From CBDEGU01 sp965238045 (GTDB lineage Bacteria; Acidobacteriota; Terriglobia; Bryobacterales; UBA6623): DNA of 64,000 nucleotides. The stretch spans positions 2,418,001 to 2,482,000 of the forward strand of contig CBDEGU010000012.1 in assembly GCA_965238045.1 (NCBI GenBank). The letters run 5' to 3'. The translations under genes were made by a program, and so were the position numbers. Shown piece after piece: positions 21,206 to 29,091 of the stretch (its first letter is position 1; each line of letters begins with the position of its first letter). Below the pieces are notes generated by a model. The model saw nothing but the letters and a program-made list of their open reading frames with translations, was not told the DNA's origin and made no database searches.

Positions 21206-22778
21206 GAGTCCGTCCGAGTATCAGCTTGGCACGGTTTTGGTGCTGGGTTGAATTTCCGGCGGGAGATTTACTCGTTCGGCAAAGGCAGGGCTCGGGCGGT
21301 CGAAGTCGGGCGGGATGGACAAACACCGCCTGGCAGCAGTTTCTCGCGCCCCGCAGAAGCCTCCGCGAACTCTTCGAACCGCATTTCCTTCTTGCTATCC
21401 ATGGCAGAGGGTGTGCATCTTCAATATGTTGTGCGTCAGGCAAATCAACGCCCATTCGCCGCGCACCTTCTCCAACCCGCGCAAGAGAAACCCTCGCATC
21501 CCGCGCCCCTGTTTGATCTGACCAAACACCGGCTCGACGATCCCCTTGCGTTGGGCGTAAACCTTCGCTCCAGCCCGCGTCTGCAATTTGCGTTTCATCC
21601 GCTCCAGCCGCGTTGCTCCCCGCCGCAAGGGTCCGCGCTTCGCTGGCGGTGGCCGCTCCCCGTGCTTGTCTTTCTTCGTGGCGATGTAAGCCTCAATCTT
21701 GTTCTCCGGCGCGGCGGCCGATTCCAAAGATTGCAGATTCTGCTCCGAACAATAGCCGCTGTCGGCCAACACTTGTTGTGGCCGCTGCCCCGCCTGCTGC
21801 TCGACCGCTTCGAGCAGCGGCTGCAGTTGTTGTTTGTCGTTCGCCGCCTGCGTCACCGTCTGCCCCACGATCAACTGACAGACCCCCTCCACCGCCGCCT
21901 GCGCGTTGTAGGCCTGCAAGAACCCGTCGCCGCCTTTCATGATGCGCGATTCCGGATCGCTGAAGTTGTACTGATCCTTGTCGCGCGGCTTCGCTTTGCG
22001 GACGTCGTCGGCTGAGTGGTCTTGGGCGGCCGCTTTGTCGCGCGCCCTTTGTTTTAGGGCTCTCTGGGCTTGCCGAATCTTTTCCAGCCGCGTCTGGCGG
22101 CGCTGCAACTCCTCGGGCAGCTCCTGGCCCGTCTGCTCAGGCCCGTAGCGGGCGTCCTCGGCGGCATCGGCCCTCTCCGCTTCGGTCAGCATCTGTTGGA
22201 CCTCGGCGGCAATCTGCTGCTCGGTTTGCTTCATCCGCCCCCAACTCATGGCCTTGTGCTTGGAGGCGTTGGCTTTCATCTTCGTGCCGTCCAGCGCCAC
22301 CCGACCCAGCTTCATCGCCCCGGCTTCCAGCGCCAGCCGCAACACCTGCTCGAACAGCTGGTGCAGCGCTTCCAGGTGGATCTTGCGAAAGTCGGAAATC
22401 GTGCGGAAGTCGGGCTGATTGCCGGCCGCCAACACCCGAAAAGGCACGTCCTCGACCAGACGCTCGGCGATCTTGCGCGAGGAACGCACCCCCAGGCAGT
22501 AGCCGTAGAGCAGCAGCTTCACCATCAGCCGCGGATGGTAAGGCGGCTGGCCGCGCCACTCCTTTTCATAGACCTTCTCGATCGCCGACAAATCCAGTTG
22601 ATCGACCACGTCGCTGACGAAGTAGACGAGGTGGCTTTCCGGCAGCCAATCGCGCAAACTAGGAGGCAGCAGCAGTTCTTGCTCGGGAAGGTAGGGGCGG
22701 TAAGTTTTTCCCATAAACCATTATCGCCCACTTGTGTTTTTTCTCAAAGAAAAAAATGACCAATACTCGGACAGGCTC
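21206..22778 (-). mobile_element. IS1182-family insertion sequence
   Basis: The imperfect terminal inverted repeats read GAGTCCGTCCGAGTAT at 21206-21221 and, in reverse complement, GAGCCTGTCCGAGTAT at 22763-22778. Both ends abut the tetranucleotide CTAG (21202-21205 and 22779-22782), consistent with a 4-bp palindromic target duplication. The element is about 1.57 kb and encodes one transposase on the minus strand. The flanks belong to two different genes, a DUF362 gene on the left and an ABC permease on the right, both broken at the IS border. Confidence 0.85.
21395..22714 (-). CDS. IS1182-family transposase
   Basis: A 439-residue transposase beginning MGKTYRPYLPEQELLLPPSL. The N-terminal domain (RPYHPRLMVKLLLYGYCLGVRSSRKIAE) is the DUF772-type segment of IS1182/IS5-like enzymes, followed by the FRVLAAGNQPDFRTISDFRK motif and the first acidic residue in VALDGTKMKANAS. 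Later blocks include DSGYCSEQN (second Asp) and a C-terminal VEPVFGQIKQGRGMRGFLLRG (Glu). All three catalytic acids look intact, so the element may be active. The middle is rich in Gln and Glu, as usual for this group. Confidence 0.92.
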   Translation of the reverse strand: MGKTYRPYLPEQELLLPPSLRDWLPESHLVYFVSDVVDQLDLSAIEKVYEKEWRGQPPYHPRLMVKLLLYGYCLGVRSSRKIAERLVEDVPFRVLAAGNQPDFRTISDFRKIHLEALHQLFEQVLRLALEAGAMKLGRVALDGTKMKANASKHKAMSWGRMKQTEQQIAAEVQQMLTEAERADAAEDARYGPEQTGQELPEELQRRQTRLEKIRQAQRALKQRARDKAAAQDHSADDVRKAKPRDKDQYNFSDPESRIMKGGDGFLQAYNAQAAVEGVCQLIVGQTVTQAANDKQQLQPLLEAVEQQAGQRPQQVLADSGYCSEQNLQSLESAAAPENKIEAYIATKKDKHGERPPPAKRGPLRRGATRLERMKRKLQTRAGAKVYAQRKGIVEPVFGQIKQGRGMRGFLLRGLEKVRGEWALICLTHNILKMHTLCHG

Positions 22779-23517
22779 CTAGTCCGATCATGACGGCCAT
22801 CACCAGCCAGTCGCTCCCCCGCGCCTCGCCCAAGCTAATCTCCGCGGCGGCCGAAGAAGGCAGCAGCCAAGCCGGAAAATCCGCCAGACCGAAAAGCGCC
22901 TGCTTGAGGAACTGCCGTAGCTCGGGACTCCAAAGCAGCATCTGCGGCAAAACCAGCACGGAGATGAAAATAACGATGGAAATCTCCCGCAGCCGCCGGT
23001 GCCGGAAGGCTCTCTCGATGAAATTGCGTATGCCGGCCGAGAGGAAAACATTACACAGAATGAAGAGCCCAAATCCCAGAGTCAGATCCAACGGCGAAAG
23101 CGGGCTAGCCGTCACCAGACCGAGCCACAACCCCGCGAGGATCGTGAGTACTTCCGAGCCCGTGCCCAGCCGAAGCACGCATTCCACCAAGAACAACGTT
23201 GGCACCGAGATCGGATAGACGCGGACCTTGCGGTACTCCAGTGACACACCGAGCGACATCGTCAGCACCGGGCTGATCTGCCAGTAGCCCATCATAAAGA
23301 GAAGGAACCCCGGCAGAAGGGTGATGAAGTCCTCGCTGCCGATGAAGTGAGGAAGAATCGCCAGCCCGGCGGCGGCGACAAGCCAGAATCCGTACCAGAG
23401 CAGCGCCAGCGCCAGGGAGACAAATGTGCCTCCGCGCCCCTCGCTCACCCGCAAGGAGTGCCAGAGCGTTCGCAATTGAACGTCGGCGAGCGCGCTCATC
23501 TGTTGGGCGAATCGCAT
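22779..23517 (-). pseudogene. ABC transporter permease (ABC-2 type), C-terminus removed at an IS border
   Basis: From the ATG at 23517 (preceded by GAGGAGGAGC) the gene encodes about 246 residues with hydrophobic helices near residues 30-55, 60-85, 105-130, 140-165, 180-200 and 235-245. It then runs into the IS1182 right end and stops at 22744 after about 10 IS-encoded residues. The protein breaks inside its last helix (LVMAVMIGL). It lies just upstream of an ABC ATPase on the same strand, so it was part of an exporter operon. No downstream half of a permease was found on the other side of the IS. Confidence 0.75.
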
Positions 23518-23542
23518 GCTCCTCCTCTTCTCGCCGGGCCCG

Positions 23543-23571
23543 CGTGGTGAGAAAAGCGGGCTGGCCCTCGG
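23543..23571. repeat. Interspersed motif B, copy 1
   Basis: CGTGGTGAGAAAAGCGGGCT followed by GGCCCTCGG. The same 29-base motif with a few substitutions is found at 25863-25892. Both copies lie between genes. Confidence 0.4.
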
Positions 23572-23593
23572 CCGCAAATCGGCGCCGCGCGCC

Positions 23594-23621
23594 GGGCCGG
23601 ACTCCCGCCATGGGCTAGCAG
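23594..23621. repeat. Interspersed motif A, copy 3
   Basis: GGGCCGGACTCCCGCCATGG followed by GCTAGCAG, located between the ATPase stop and the permease start. See the copy at 3029. Confidence 0.4.
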
Positions 23622-23631
23622 CCACCACCTG

Positions 23632-24426
23632 CTAGAGCCAGTCGAGTTGCTGAACCGGCTTCTCTCCGCCGGTGGCGCGAACGAAAATGTCTTCCAAGCT
23701 CTCTTCCCCCGCGCGGAGTTCGCCGATCGAGCCTTCGGCGACAATCCGGCCGTGGTCGATGATGGCAATGCGGTCGCAGAGCCGCTCGACAACCTCAAGC
23801 ACGTGAGAAGTCAGGAACACCGTGGCGCCTTGCTCAATCTGCTGCACGAGGATCTCTTTCATCAGGCGAGCGCCGAGGGGATCCACGCCCTCGAAAGGTT
23901 CGTCGAGCAAGAAGAGCTGGGGGCGGTGAATCAGCGCGGCGGCCAGAGCGAGCCGTTTGCGCATGCCCTTGGAATAAGCAGCGATCAGCGATGAGACTTT
24001 GGAATCGAGTTCGAACAGCCCCATCAACTCGACCGCGCGCCGGCGCGCCACGGCGCGGTCGAGACCATAGACCCGCCCGACGAATTCCAGGAATTCAGGG
24101 CCGCGCAGACGGTCGAACAAAACCGATTCATCCAGTACAACGCCCACTGAGTTTTTGACCGATTCCATCTCGCCGGTCAGTTTCTTTCCCAAAACCTCCA
24201 CCTGCCCGGCGCCGGCGTCCAGCAGTCCGATAAGAATTTGGACCGTCGTGGTTTTTCCGGCGCCGTTGGGACCCAGGAAACCAAAGAAACTGCCTCTCGG
24301 AACACAGAGATCCAGCCCGTCGAGAGCTACGGTATCGCCAAAAACCTTGCGCAGTCCGCGAATCCGGATCGCTTCGCTAGCGGGCTGGGAATTCGCTGGA
24401 AGGGTAGATTCATTTGGCGGCGTCAT
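23632..24426 (-). CDS. ABC transporter ATP-binding protein
   Basis: About 264 residues with a complete ATPase domain: Walker A GPNGAGKTTT, a Q-loop region, the signature-like YSKGMRKRLALAAAL, Walker B LFLLDEPFEGVD and the H-loop TSHVLEVVERLC. The C-terminal tail is typical of ABC-2 exporters of the drug, Na+ or polysaccharide type. I chose the ATG at 24426; an upstream frame to 24486 overlaps the divergent leader promoter. The partner permease immediately downstream is truncated by an insertion sequence, so the transporter is probably non-functional unless another permease serves. Confidence 0.9.
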   Translation of the reverse strand: MTPPNESTLPANSQPASEAIRIRGLRKVFGDTVALDGLDLCVPRGSFFGFLGPNGAGKTTTVQILIGLLDAGAGQVEVLGKKLTGEMESVKNSVGVVLDESVLFDRLRGPEFLEFVGRVYGLDRAVARRRAVELMGLFELDSKVSSLIAAYSKGMRKRLALAAALIHRPQLFLLDEPFEGVDPLGARLMKEILVQQIEQGATVFLTSHVLEVVERLCDRIAIIDHGRIVAEGSIGELRAGEESLEDIFVRATGGEKPVQQLDWL

Positions 24427-24455
24427 TGACTTCGGTGATCTTTCGACCTTAGCAT
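24426..24455 (+). promoter_or_regulatory. Candidate promoter of the tsaD leader RNA
   Basis: TTGACT (24426-24431) and TAGCAT (24450-24455) are 18 bp apart. Transcription would start near 24462, leaving about 10 bases before the leader ribosome-binding site. The -35 box overlaps the start codon of the divergent ABC ATPase. Confidence 0.5.
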
Positions 24456-24490
24456 GGGGATAACACTGGCGAAAGGAGGTGATCAAGCAA

Positions 24491-24535
24491 ATGAGTGAAC
24501 CTGGTAGTAGTCCTTGGAAGGTGGCCGAAAGTTAG
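24491..24535 (+). CDS. Leader peptide candidate, MSEPGSSPWKVAES
   Basis: A 14-codon ORF preceded at ideal spacing by GAAAGGAGGTGATC. All four serines use AGT, and one AAG plus the ATG bring the ANN codons to 6 of 14, in a genome that favours G/C at third positions. The last codons (AAG GTG GCC) lie in the 5' arm of the outer RNA helix. The downstream gene, tsaD, makes t6A, the modification of tRNAs that read ANN codons. A sensing role is inference only; the peptide has no recognised homologue. Confidence 0.45.
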   Translation: MSEPGSSPWKVAES

Positions 24536-24659
24536 AGCAGATGCTCAAACGTTGTGATGCTCGTCCCAGTGACGAGACGTTGTTCCCATAGAACGGCCAC
24601 CTCACAACCGGCTATGCACTTCACAAAACCCGGGTCCGACCGGCCCGCGGTTATCTAGC

Positions 24660-24705
24660 CACCTCCGAAGAGGCCAGCGGCCTCTTCGGAGGTGTTGCTT
24701 TCTCT
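24660..24705 (+). terminator. Strong intrinsic terminator between leader RNA and tsaD
   Basis: CACCTCCGAAGAGGCC (24660-24675) and GGCCTCTTCGGAGGTG (24679-24694) form a perfect 16-bp stem with the 3-base loop AGC, followed by TTGCTTTCTCT. The T-rich tract is interrupted but sits correctly for plus-strand termination. The tsaD start is only 34 bases past the stem, so this may be a conditional attenuator rather than the end of an unrelated transcript. Confidence 0.75.
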
Positions 24706-24727
24706 GCCGTGCTTCTGGACCTGGCCC

Positions 24728-25816
24728 GTGTACCTGCTCGGAATCGAGACATCCTGCGATGAAACCGCCGCGGCCGTGATTGCATCCGGCGAGCGGTTGC
24801 TTTCGAACGTGGTGGCGTCGCAGATCCGCACGCACTACCGTTACGGAGGCGTCGTGCCTGAACTGGCGTCGCGAGAACATCTCACGGCGATCGTTCCGGT
24901 CGTGCGCCAGGCTCTCGGCGACGCCGGGCTCGGCTACGGCGATCTCGACGCGGTCGCGGTCACCCAAGGACCGGGGCTGGTCGGTTCGCTGCTGGTCGGC
25001 GTCACCTACGCCAAGGGGCTCTGCTTCGCGCTTGGGATCCCGCTCGTGGCGGTGAATCATATCGAGGGGCACATTCACGCGGTCGTTCTCGAAGAAAAGC
25101 AGAAGGGCAACGCCGTGGAATTCCCCGCCCTGGCGCTAGTGGTGAGCGGCGGGCACAGCCACATGTTTCTGGCCGATCGCCGCGAACCGGCGAACTATCA
25201 GTACCGGCTGCTGGGGCGCACCCGCGACGATGCCGCCGGCGAGGCCTTCGACAAAGTGGCCAAGCTGCTGGGCTTCGGGTATCCCGGCGGTCCGCTGATC
25301 GACAAGCTGGCGCCGCTGGGCGAGGCTTCCCGCGTGACGCTGCCGCTCACTCGCATGAAGGGGAATCCCATCGACATGAGTTTCAGCGGACTCAAGACAG
25401 CCGTGCTGCGCTACGTCCGCTCGGCCGGCATGGACGAGGAGATCGCCCAGCGGCGGCGGCTCTTCGCCCAGGGCCGGCCCGAGTCGCTGGAACCGATCCT
25501 CGAGGTGACTCCGCAACCCACGCTCGACCTGCTGGCCTCGTTTCAGCAAACCGTGATCGAAGAATTACTGCGCCGCGCCAGGAAGGCCATCGAGAGCGAG
25601 GACGTCCGCTCGGTGATTGTATCGGGTGGCGTGGCGGCGAACACGGGCCTCAGGCGCAGCTTTGCGAAACTGCCCTGCCCGGTCTACTTCCCCAGCCTGG
25701 CACTGGCGACCGACAACGCCGCGATGATCGCCGCCGCGGGGTATCCCCGGTTCGAGCGCGGCGAGTTCGCCAGTTTCGACCTGCGGGCCCGGCCATCGCT
25801 GAGTCTGGCGTCTTAG
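24728..25816 (+). CDS. tsaD: tRNA N6-adenosine threonylcarbamoyltransferase
   Basis: It transfers threonylcarbamoyl to A37 of tRNAs decoding ANN codons, together with TsaB and TsaE. It starts VYLLGIETSCDETAAAVI; the GTG at 24728 is the family start, although no clear ribosome-binding site precedes it. The metal-binding NHIEGHIHA motif lies at about residues 109-117, with VSGGHSHMF and the C-terminal SGGVAANTGLR and ATDNAAMIA motifs. It has 362 residues, slightly longer than typical. It is preceded by the structured leader and terminator described above, and no tsaB or tsaE lies beside it. Confidence 0.95.
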   Translation: MYLLGIETSCDETAAAVIASGERLLSNVVASQIRTHYRYGGVVPELASREHLTAIVPVVRQALGDAGLGYGDLDAVAVTQGPGLVGSLLVGVTYAKGLCFALGIPLVAVNHIEGHIHAVVLEEKQKGNAVEFPALALVVSGGHSHMFLADRREPANYQYRLLGRTRDDAAGEAFDKVAKLLGFGYPGGPLIDKLAPLGEASRVTLPLTRMKGNPIDMSFSGLKTAVLRYVRSAGMDEEIAQRRRLFAQGRPESLEPILEVTPQPTLDLLASFQQTVIEELLRRARKAIESEDVRSVIVSGGVAANTGLRRSFAKLPCPVYFPSLALATDNAAMIAAAGYPRFERGEFASFDLRARPSLSLAS

Positions 25817-25862
25817 CAGCCGGGCAAGTTAGCCCGCGCCTCTCACGCACTGCGCATCGCCA

Positions 25863-25892
25863 CGTGGTGAGAAAAGCGGGTTAGTCCTTCGG
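25863..25892. repeat. Interspersed motif B, copy 2
   Basis: CGTGGTGAGAAAAGCGGGTT followed by AGTCCTTCGG, matching 23543-23571 apart from a few transitions. It overlaps the last codons and stop of the adjacent minus-strand M16 peptidase gene. Confidence 0.4.
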
Positions 25893-27389
25893 GTAGACCA
25901 TCGTCATGGGATCGGGCAGGGGAATACGCTTAATTTCTTTGTCCTTGGCGATCTTATCGAACTGATACTCCGGCTTGTCGGGATTGCCCTTGAGCACCTC
26001 TTCGATCTTGCCCACGACGAGGATCGCCAGGCGATCGGGATGCAAGTATTTCTGGGCCACTCGCAACACATCCTCTCGCGTAACCGCCGCGATGCGATCC
26101 CGGTACTTATCCCAATACCCCTTCTCACGGCCCGTGTATTCATCCGCGGCGAAGGTGCCGGCGACGCTCGAGGCGTCGGCGAAAAAGCGAGGGAAGGTTT
26201 CGATGGAACTGTTTCGTGCCGTCGTGAGTTCTTCTTCCGAGACTTTTTCGTTGCGGATACGCTCCAGTTCCTCGATCACGATCGATGTCGCCTGGGCGCA
26301 GCGGCCGTTCATCGACTGGAAGGACGCATTGAACGTAGCCGGATAGTAGACGCCCAGCCCAAACCGGCTTGACGCGCTGTAGGCGAGGCCTTCATCCGAG
26401 CGCACCCGCGACATGATTCGCGACGTAAAGCCGCCGCCGCCGAGGATGTGATTCATCATGCGCACCGCGAACTGGTCCGGGTTGCTTCGCAAGATGCCCA
26501 GATGCCCCATCGAGACGCGCGACTGGTTCACCTCGGGCTTGTCGACCATGGAAACGCCCGGGACCAGGACGTGCTTGGGCGCGGGCACCTTAGGAACCGC
26601 CGGGCTTTTTCCCGGGCCTTGGTCCGGCCATCCATCCCGCATCTCTTCTCCGAGACGCGCAAGAATCTGTTTCGTATCCACATCGCCCGAAACGGCAAAG
26701 ATCATCGATCCGGGATGGTAGTAACGCTGGTGGAAATCGCTCATCATCTCGCGGGTAATCGATTCCACCGAGGCCTGGGTGCGGGGCTGGGTCGTGAAAT
26801 GAGCGTCGCCCCGAAGCAGCCGCGCGAATTCCCGGTGTTCAATGCTATTCGTCCTGTCGTTGCGGCGGCTCATCCCCTGAAGAGACCGGGCGAGGACGAT
26901 CTGAAACCTCTGCTCGTCGAAGCCGGGATTCTTGAGCATGTCGAAAAATAGTGTGAGCGTCGGCTCGAGATTTTCCTTCAGACAGCCCATGCTCGCCGAA
27001 CCCGATGTTCCGCCGATGCTGCCGCCAACGCGCGACGCCAAAAAAGCAGCCTCTTCATCAAAGTCGCGGGCGCTGATGGTCTTCGTGCCTCCGGCTCGCA
27101 TCTGCGACCCAGTGAAAGAAGCGAGGCCGGCGTTCTCCTCCGGCACGAGATAGCTTCCGGTTCGAATCGTTACCGAAATATCGACGAGCGGGAGCTGATG
27201 ATCCTCCACCACATAGGCGAGGGCCCCGTTGGGCAGCTCATGGCGATAGTCCGCCGGATTGGGAGGCTCGTAGTGCAGCTCTGGAAACTCCAGGCGGCTG
27301 GGGTGAGCCGGAATCGCATCCTTGGCGCCATACGCCGCCGGCCCGGCGGCCGCTCCCAGCGCCAGCTTCATCCACTCACGGCGTCTCAC
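25881..27389 (-). CDS. M16 family peptidase-like protein, non-catalytic partner subunit
   Basis: 502 residues beginning MRRREWMKLALGAAAGPAAYG, a probable Tat-type export signal. The M16 fold is evident (LPNGALAYVVEDHQLPLVDISVTIRTGS; FAVSGDVDTKQI; GHLGILRSNPDQFAVRMMNHILGGGGFTSRIM), but the zinc motif HxxEH is absent from the place where it should follow ENAGLASF. This matches the inactive subunit of two-gene M16 systems such as the mitochondrial processing peptidase-like pairs. It overlaps the upstream active gene by 4 bases, so the two proteins probably act together in the periplasm. Confidence 0.88.
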   Translation of the reverse strand: MRRREWMKLALGAAAGPAAYGAKDAIPAHPSRLEFPELHYEPPNPADYRHELPNGALAYVVEDHQLPLVDISVTIRTGSYLVPEENAGLASFTGSQMRAGGTKTISARDFDEEAAFLASRVGGSIGGTSGSASMGCLKENLEPTLTLFFDMLKNPGFDEQRFQIVLARSLQGMSRRNDRTNSIEHREFARLLRGDAHFTTQPRTQASVESITREMMSDFHQRYYHPGSMIFAVSGDVDTKQILARLGEEMRDGWPDQGPGKSPAVPKVPAPKHVLVPGVSMVDKPEVNQSRVSMGHLGILRSNPDQFAVRMMNHILGGGGFTSRIMSRVRSDEGLAYSASSRFGLGVYYPATFNASFQSMNGRCAQATSIVIEELERIRNEKVSEEELTTARNSSIETFPRFFADASSVAGTFAADEYTGREKGYWDKYRDRIAAVTREDVLRVAQKYLHPDRLAILVVGKIEEVLKGNPDKPEYQFDKIAKDKEIKRIPLPDPMTMVYPKD

Positions 27390-28993
27390 TGCTGTCCTCC
27401 TTGTGCTGGCGGCGGCCGCCGGTTGGGGGCCGCCGGTTGGCCGTCTTTCTGCTCCAGCGGATAGTAGATGGCGACGGTGCGATTGTTTGGCCGGAAGTAC
27501 TTGCGAACCACCTCGCGAACGTCGTCCGCGGTAACCGCCTGAATGCGCTCGGAAAAGCTGTTGATGTTTTCCCAGCGTCCCAGGGCCTCGTAGGCCATCA
27601 ACTGATGCATCAAACCTGCTTTAGATCGCAGCCGCCGAAAGTCGCCGGCTAGCTGCTGGTTCTTGACCTTCTGCAATTCGTGGTCGCCGATGAGCTGCTC
27701 GCGCAAAACGTCCATCTCCTTGTAAAGCGCCTGCTCGACTTCTTCCGGCGTATGCTCTTGGCGGGCGATTCCCATGAGCTGAAAAAAGCCGTCGTACTTC
27801 AAGCCGTTGAGGCCGCCGCCGGCGCCGGTGGCGACCTGCTGCTCCAAGACCAGCGATTTGTGAAGCCGCCCGGTCCGGCCGTTGAGAATATTCGAGAGCA
27901 CGATAAAAGCGGGCTCGTCGCGATGGCCGTCGGCAACGGTGTGATAACGAATGCGCACCGACGGACGCGTCGCCGCGTAACCAATCATGCGCGCTTCCCC
28001 CTGCTGCTGGACCTCGCGCGTTCTGACCGGCTCGACCCGCTGCGTGCCTCGCTTCAAACGTCCGAAATAGCTTTCGGCCCATTCGATGACCTGCTCGGGG
28101 TCGAAGTCGCCCACCAGCGCCACGGTAAGATTGTTCGGAGCGTAGTAGGTGCTGAAAAACGACAGCGCCTCTTCGCGCGTGATGGCGTCCAGGTCGCTGG
28201 GCCACCCGATCACCGGCCAGTGATACGGCGAGGACTGCCAAAACAGCGCATTGAATTGCTCGTCGAGTTGCCCGGTCGGCGTCGATTCGGTCCGCATCCG
28301 GCGCTCTTCCCGCACGACATCGCGTTCGCTGTAGAACTCGCGGAACACCGGATGGGCCAGCCGGTCCGACTCCATCCAGAACCAAAGTTCCAGCTTGTTG
28401 GAAGGAACATTGATGATATAGGCCGTGAAATCGTTCGTCGTGTAGGCGTTGAGTCCCGATGCGCCGTTGGTCTTGTAAACGCGGTCAAACTCATTTTTCA
28501 CGATCAGTTCGCGCTGCTGTTGCAAGAGCTGCTGGAATTCGTCGAGCAGTTGCTTGTGCGTATCGGTTCTGTTGGCGGGGTCTTTCGGGTCGTCGATCAG
28601 TCCCAGGCGCAAACGCTCGTTGAGGGTCTCTTCCTGGAGGCGGATTTGCGCCTTCGCCGCGTCCAGTTTCGAGATCGTTTCCAGATCTTTGTCGATATCG
28701 GTGGTGCCCAGTGTGTGGGTTCCCTTGAACATCATATGTTCAAAAAGATGTGCTACGCCGGTGATGCCGGGACGTTCGTTCACCGAGCCGACCTTGGCCA
28801 CCCAGCCGCACGAAACATTCGGATCGCCCTTTCTGGGAACGAGCAGAAACTTCATGCCGTTGTCGAGCGTGTGAACGAGCGCCTCTACCCTCTGGGCATA
28901 CGCGCTCCCGGCCGCGGCGACGGTCAGCACACAGGCCAGCAAGGCTCGGCCGGGCCAGGGCCGCAAGCGGTACAGGGGGCTCAAATAGGTCAT
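27386..28993 (-). CDS. M16 family zinc metallopeptidase, catalytic subunit
   Basis: 535 residues with a Sec signal peptide (RALLACVLTVAAAGSAYAQ). The zinc-binding HxxEH motif appears as VAHLFEHMMFKGT near residue 85, and the distal metal-ligand region follows later (YSERDVVREERRMR). GDFDPEQVIEWAESYFG marks the second half. It probably degrades peptides in the periplasm. It is the first gene of a two-gene operon with the inactive paralogue. A long charged insert between the zinc motif and the distal Glu (residues about 105-175) is predicted to be helical. Confidence 0.92.
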   Translation of the reverse strand: MTYLSPLYRLRPWPGRALLACVLTVAAAGSAYAQRVEALVHTLDNGMKFLLVPRKGDPNVSCGWVAKVGSVNERPGITGVAHLFEHMMFKGTHTLGTTDIDKDLETISKLDAAKAQIRLQEETLNERLRLGLIDDPKDPANRTDTHKQLLDEFQQLLQQQRELIVKNEFDRVYKTNGASGLNAYTTNDFTAYIINVPSNKLELWFWMESDRLAHPVFREFYSERDVVREERRMRTESTPTGQLDEQFNALFWQSSPYHWPVIGWPSDLDAITREEALSFFSTYYAPNNLTVALVGDFDPEQVIEWAESYFGRLKRGTQRVEPVRTREVQQQGEARMIGYAATRPSVRIRYHTVADGHRDEPAFIVLSNILNGRTGRLHKSLVLEQQVATGAGGGLNGLKYDGFFQLMGIARQEHTPEEVEQALYKEMDVLREQLIGDHELQKVKNQQLAGDFRRLRSKAGLMHQLMAYEALGRWENINSFSERIQAVTADDVREVVRKYFRPNNRTVAIYYPLEQKDGQPAAPNRRPPPAQGGQQ

Positions 28994-29091
28994 AACTTCA
29001 CCTGATTATGACGGATGACGGAAGCCAAACGTCACAGAGGAAAGTAAAAAGATACATTTTCCGGCGCCCGGTCCCGCTCCGGCCACGGCGG

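Larger units (their letters stand above)
24462..24705 (+). ncRNA. Structured leader RNA upstream of tsaD (candidate riboregulator or small RNA)
   Basis: Several elements are visible. GAAAGGAGGTGATC at 24471-24484 is a near-perfect complement of the 16S 3' end and precedes a 14-codon ORF. An outer helix AGGTGGCCG/CGGCCACCT pairs 24519-24527 with 24594-24602. It encloses hairpin GAGC-agat-GCTC (24535-24546) and a second hairpin, CTCGTC/GACGAG (24560-24565 with 24571-24576), extended by AACGT/ACGTT. A strong terminator follows at 24660-24694. The outer helix overlaps the end of the leader ORF, so translation would open it. The SD GGAGGTG (24475-24481) is complementary to CACCTCC (24660-24666), the left arm of the terminator, so an alternative antiterminator pairing is possible. 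Pairings were read by eye; no known RNA family was recognised. Confidence 0.6.

Noticed and set aside
27680..29005. 441-codon open frame antisense to the M16 peptidase
   Set aside because: No family resemblance and lies wholly over a gene with HxxEH and a signal peptide.
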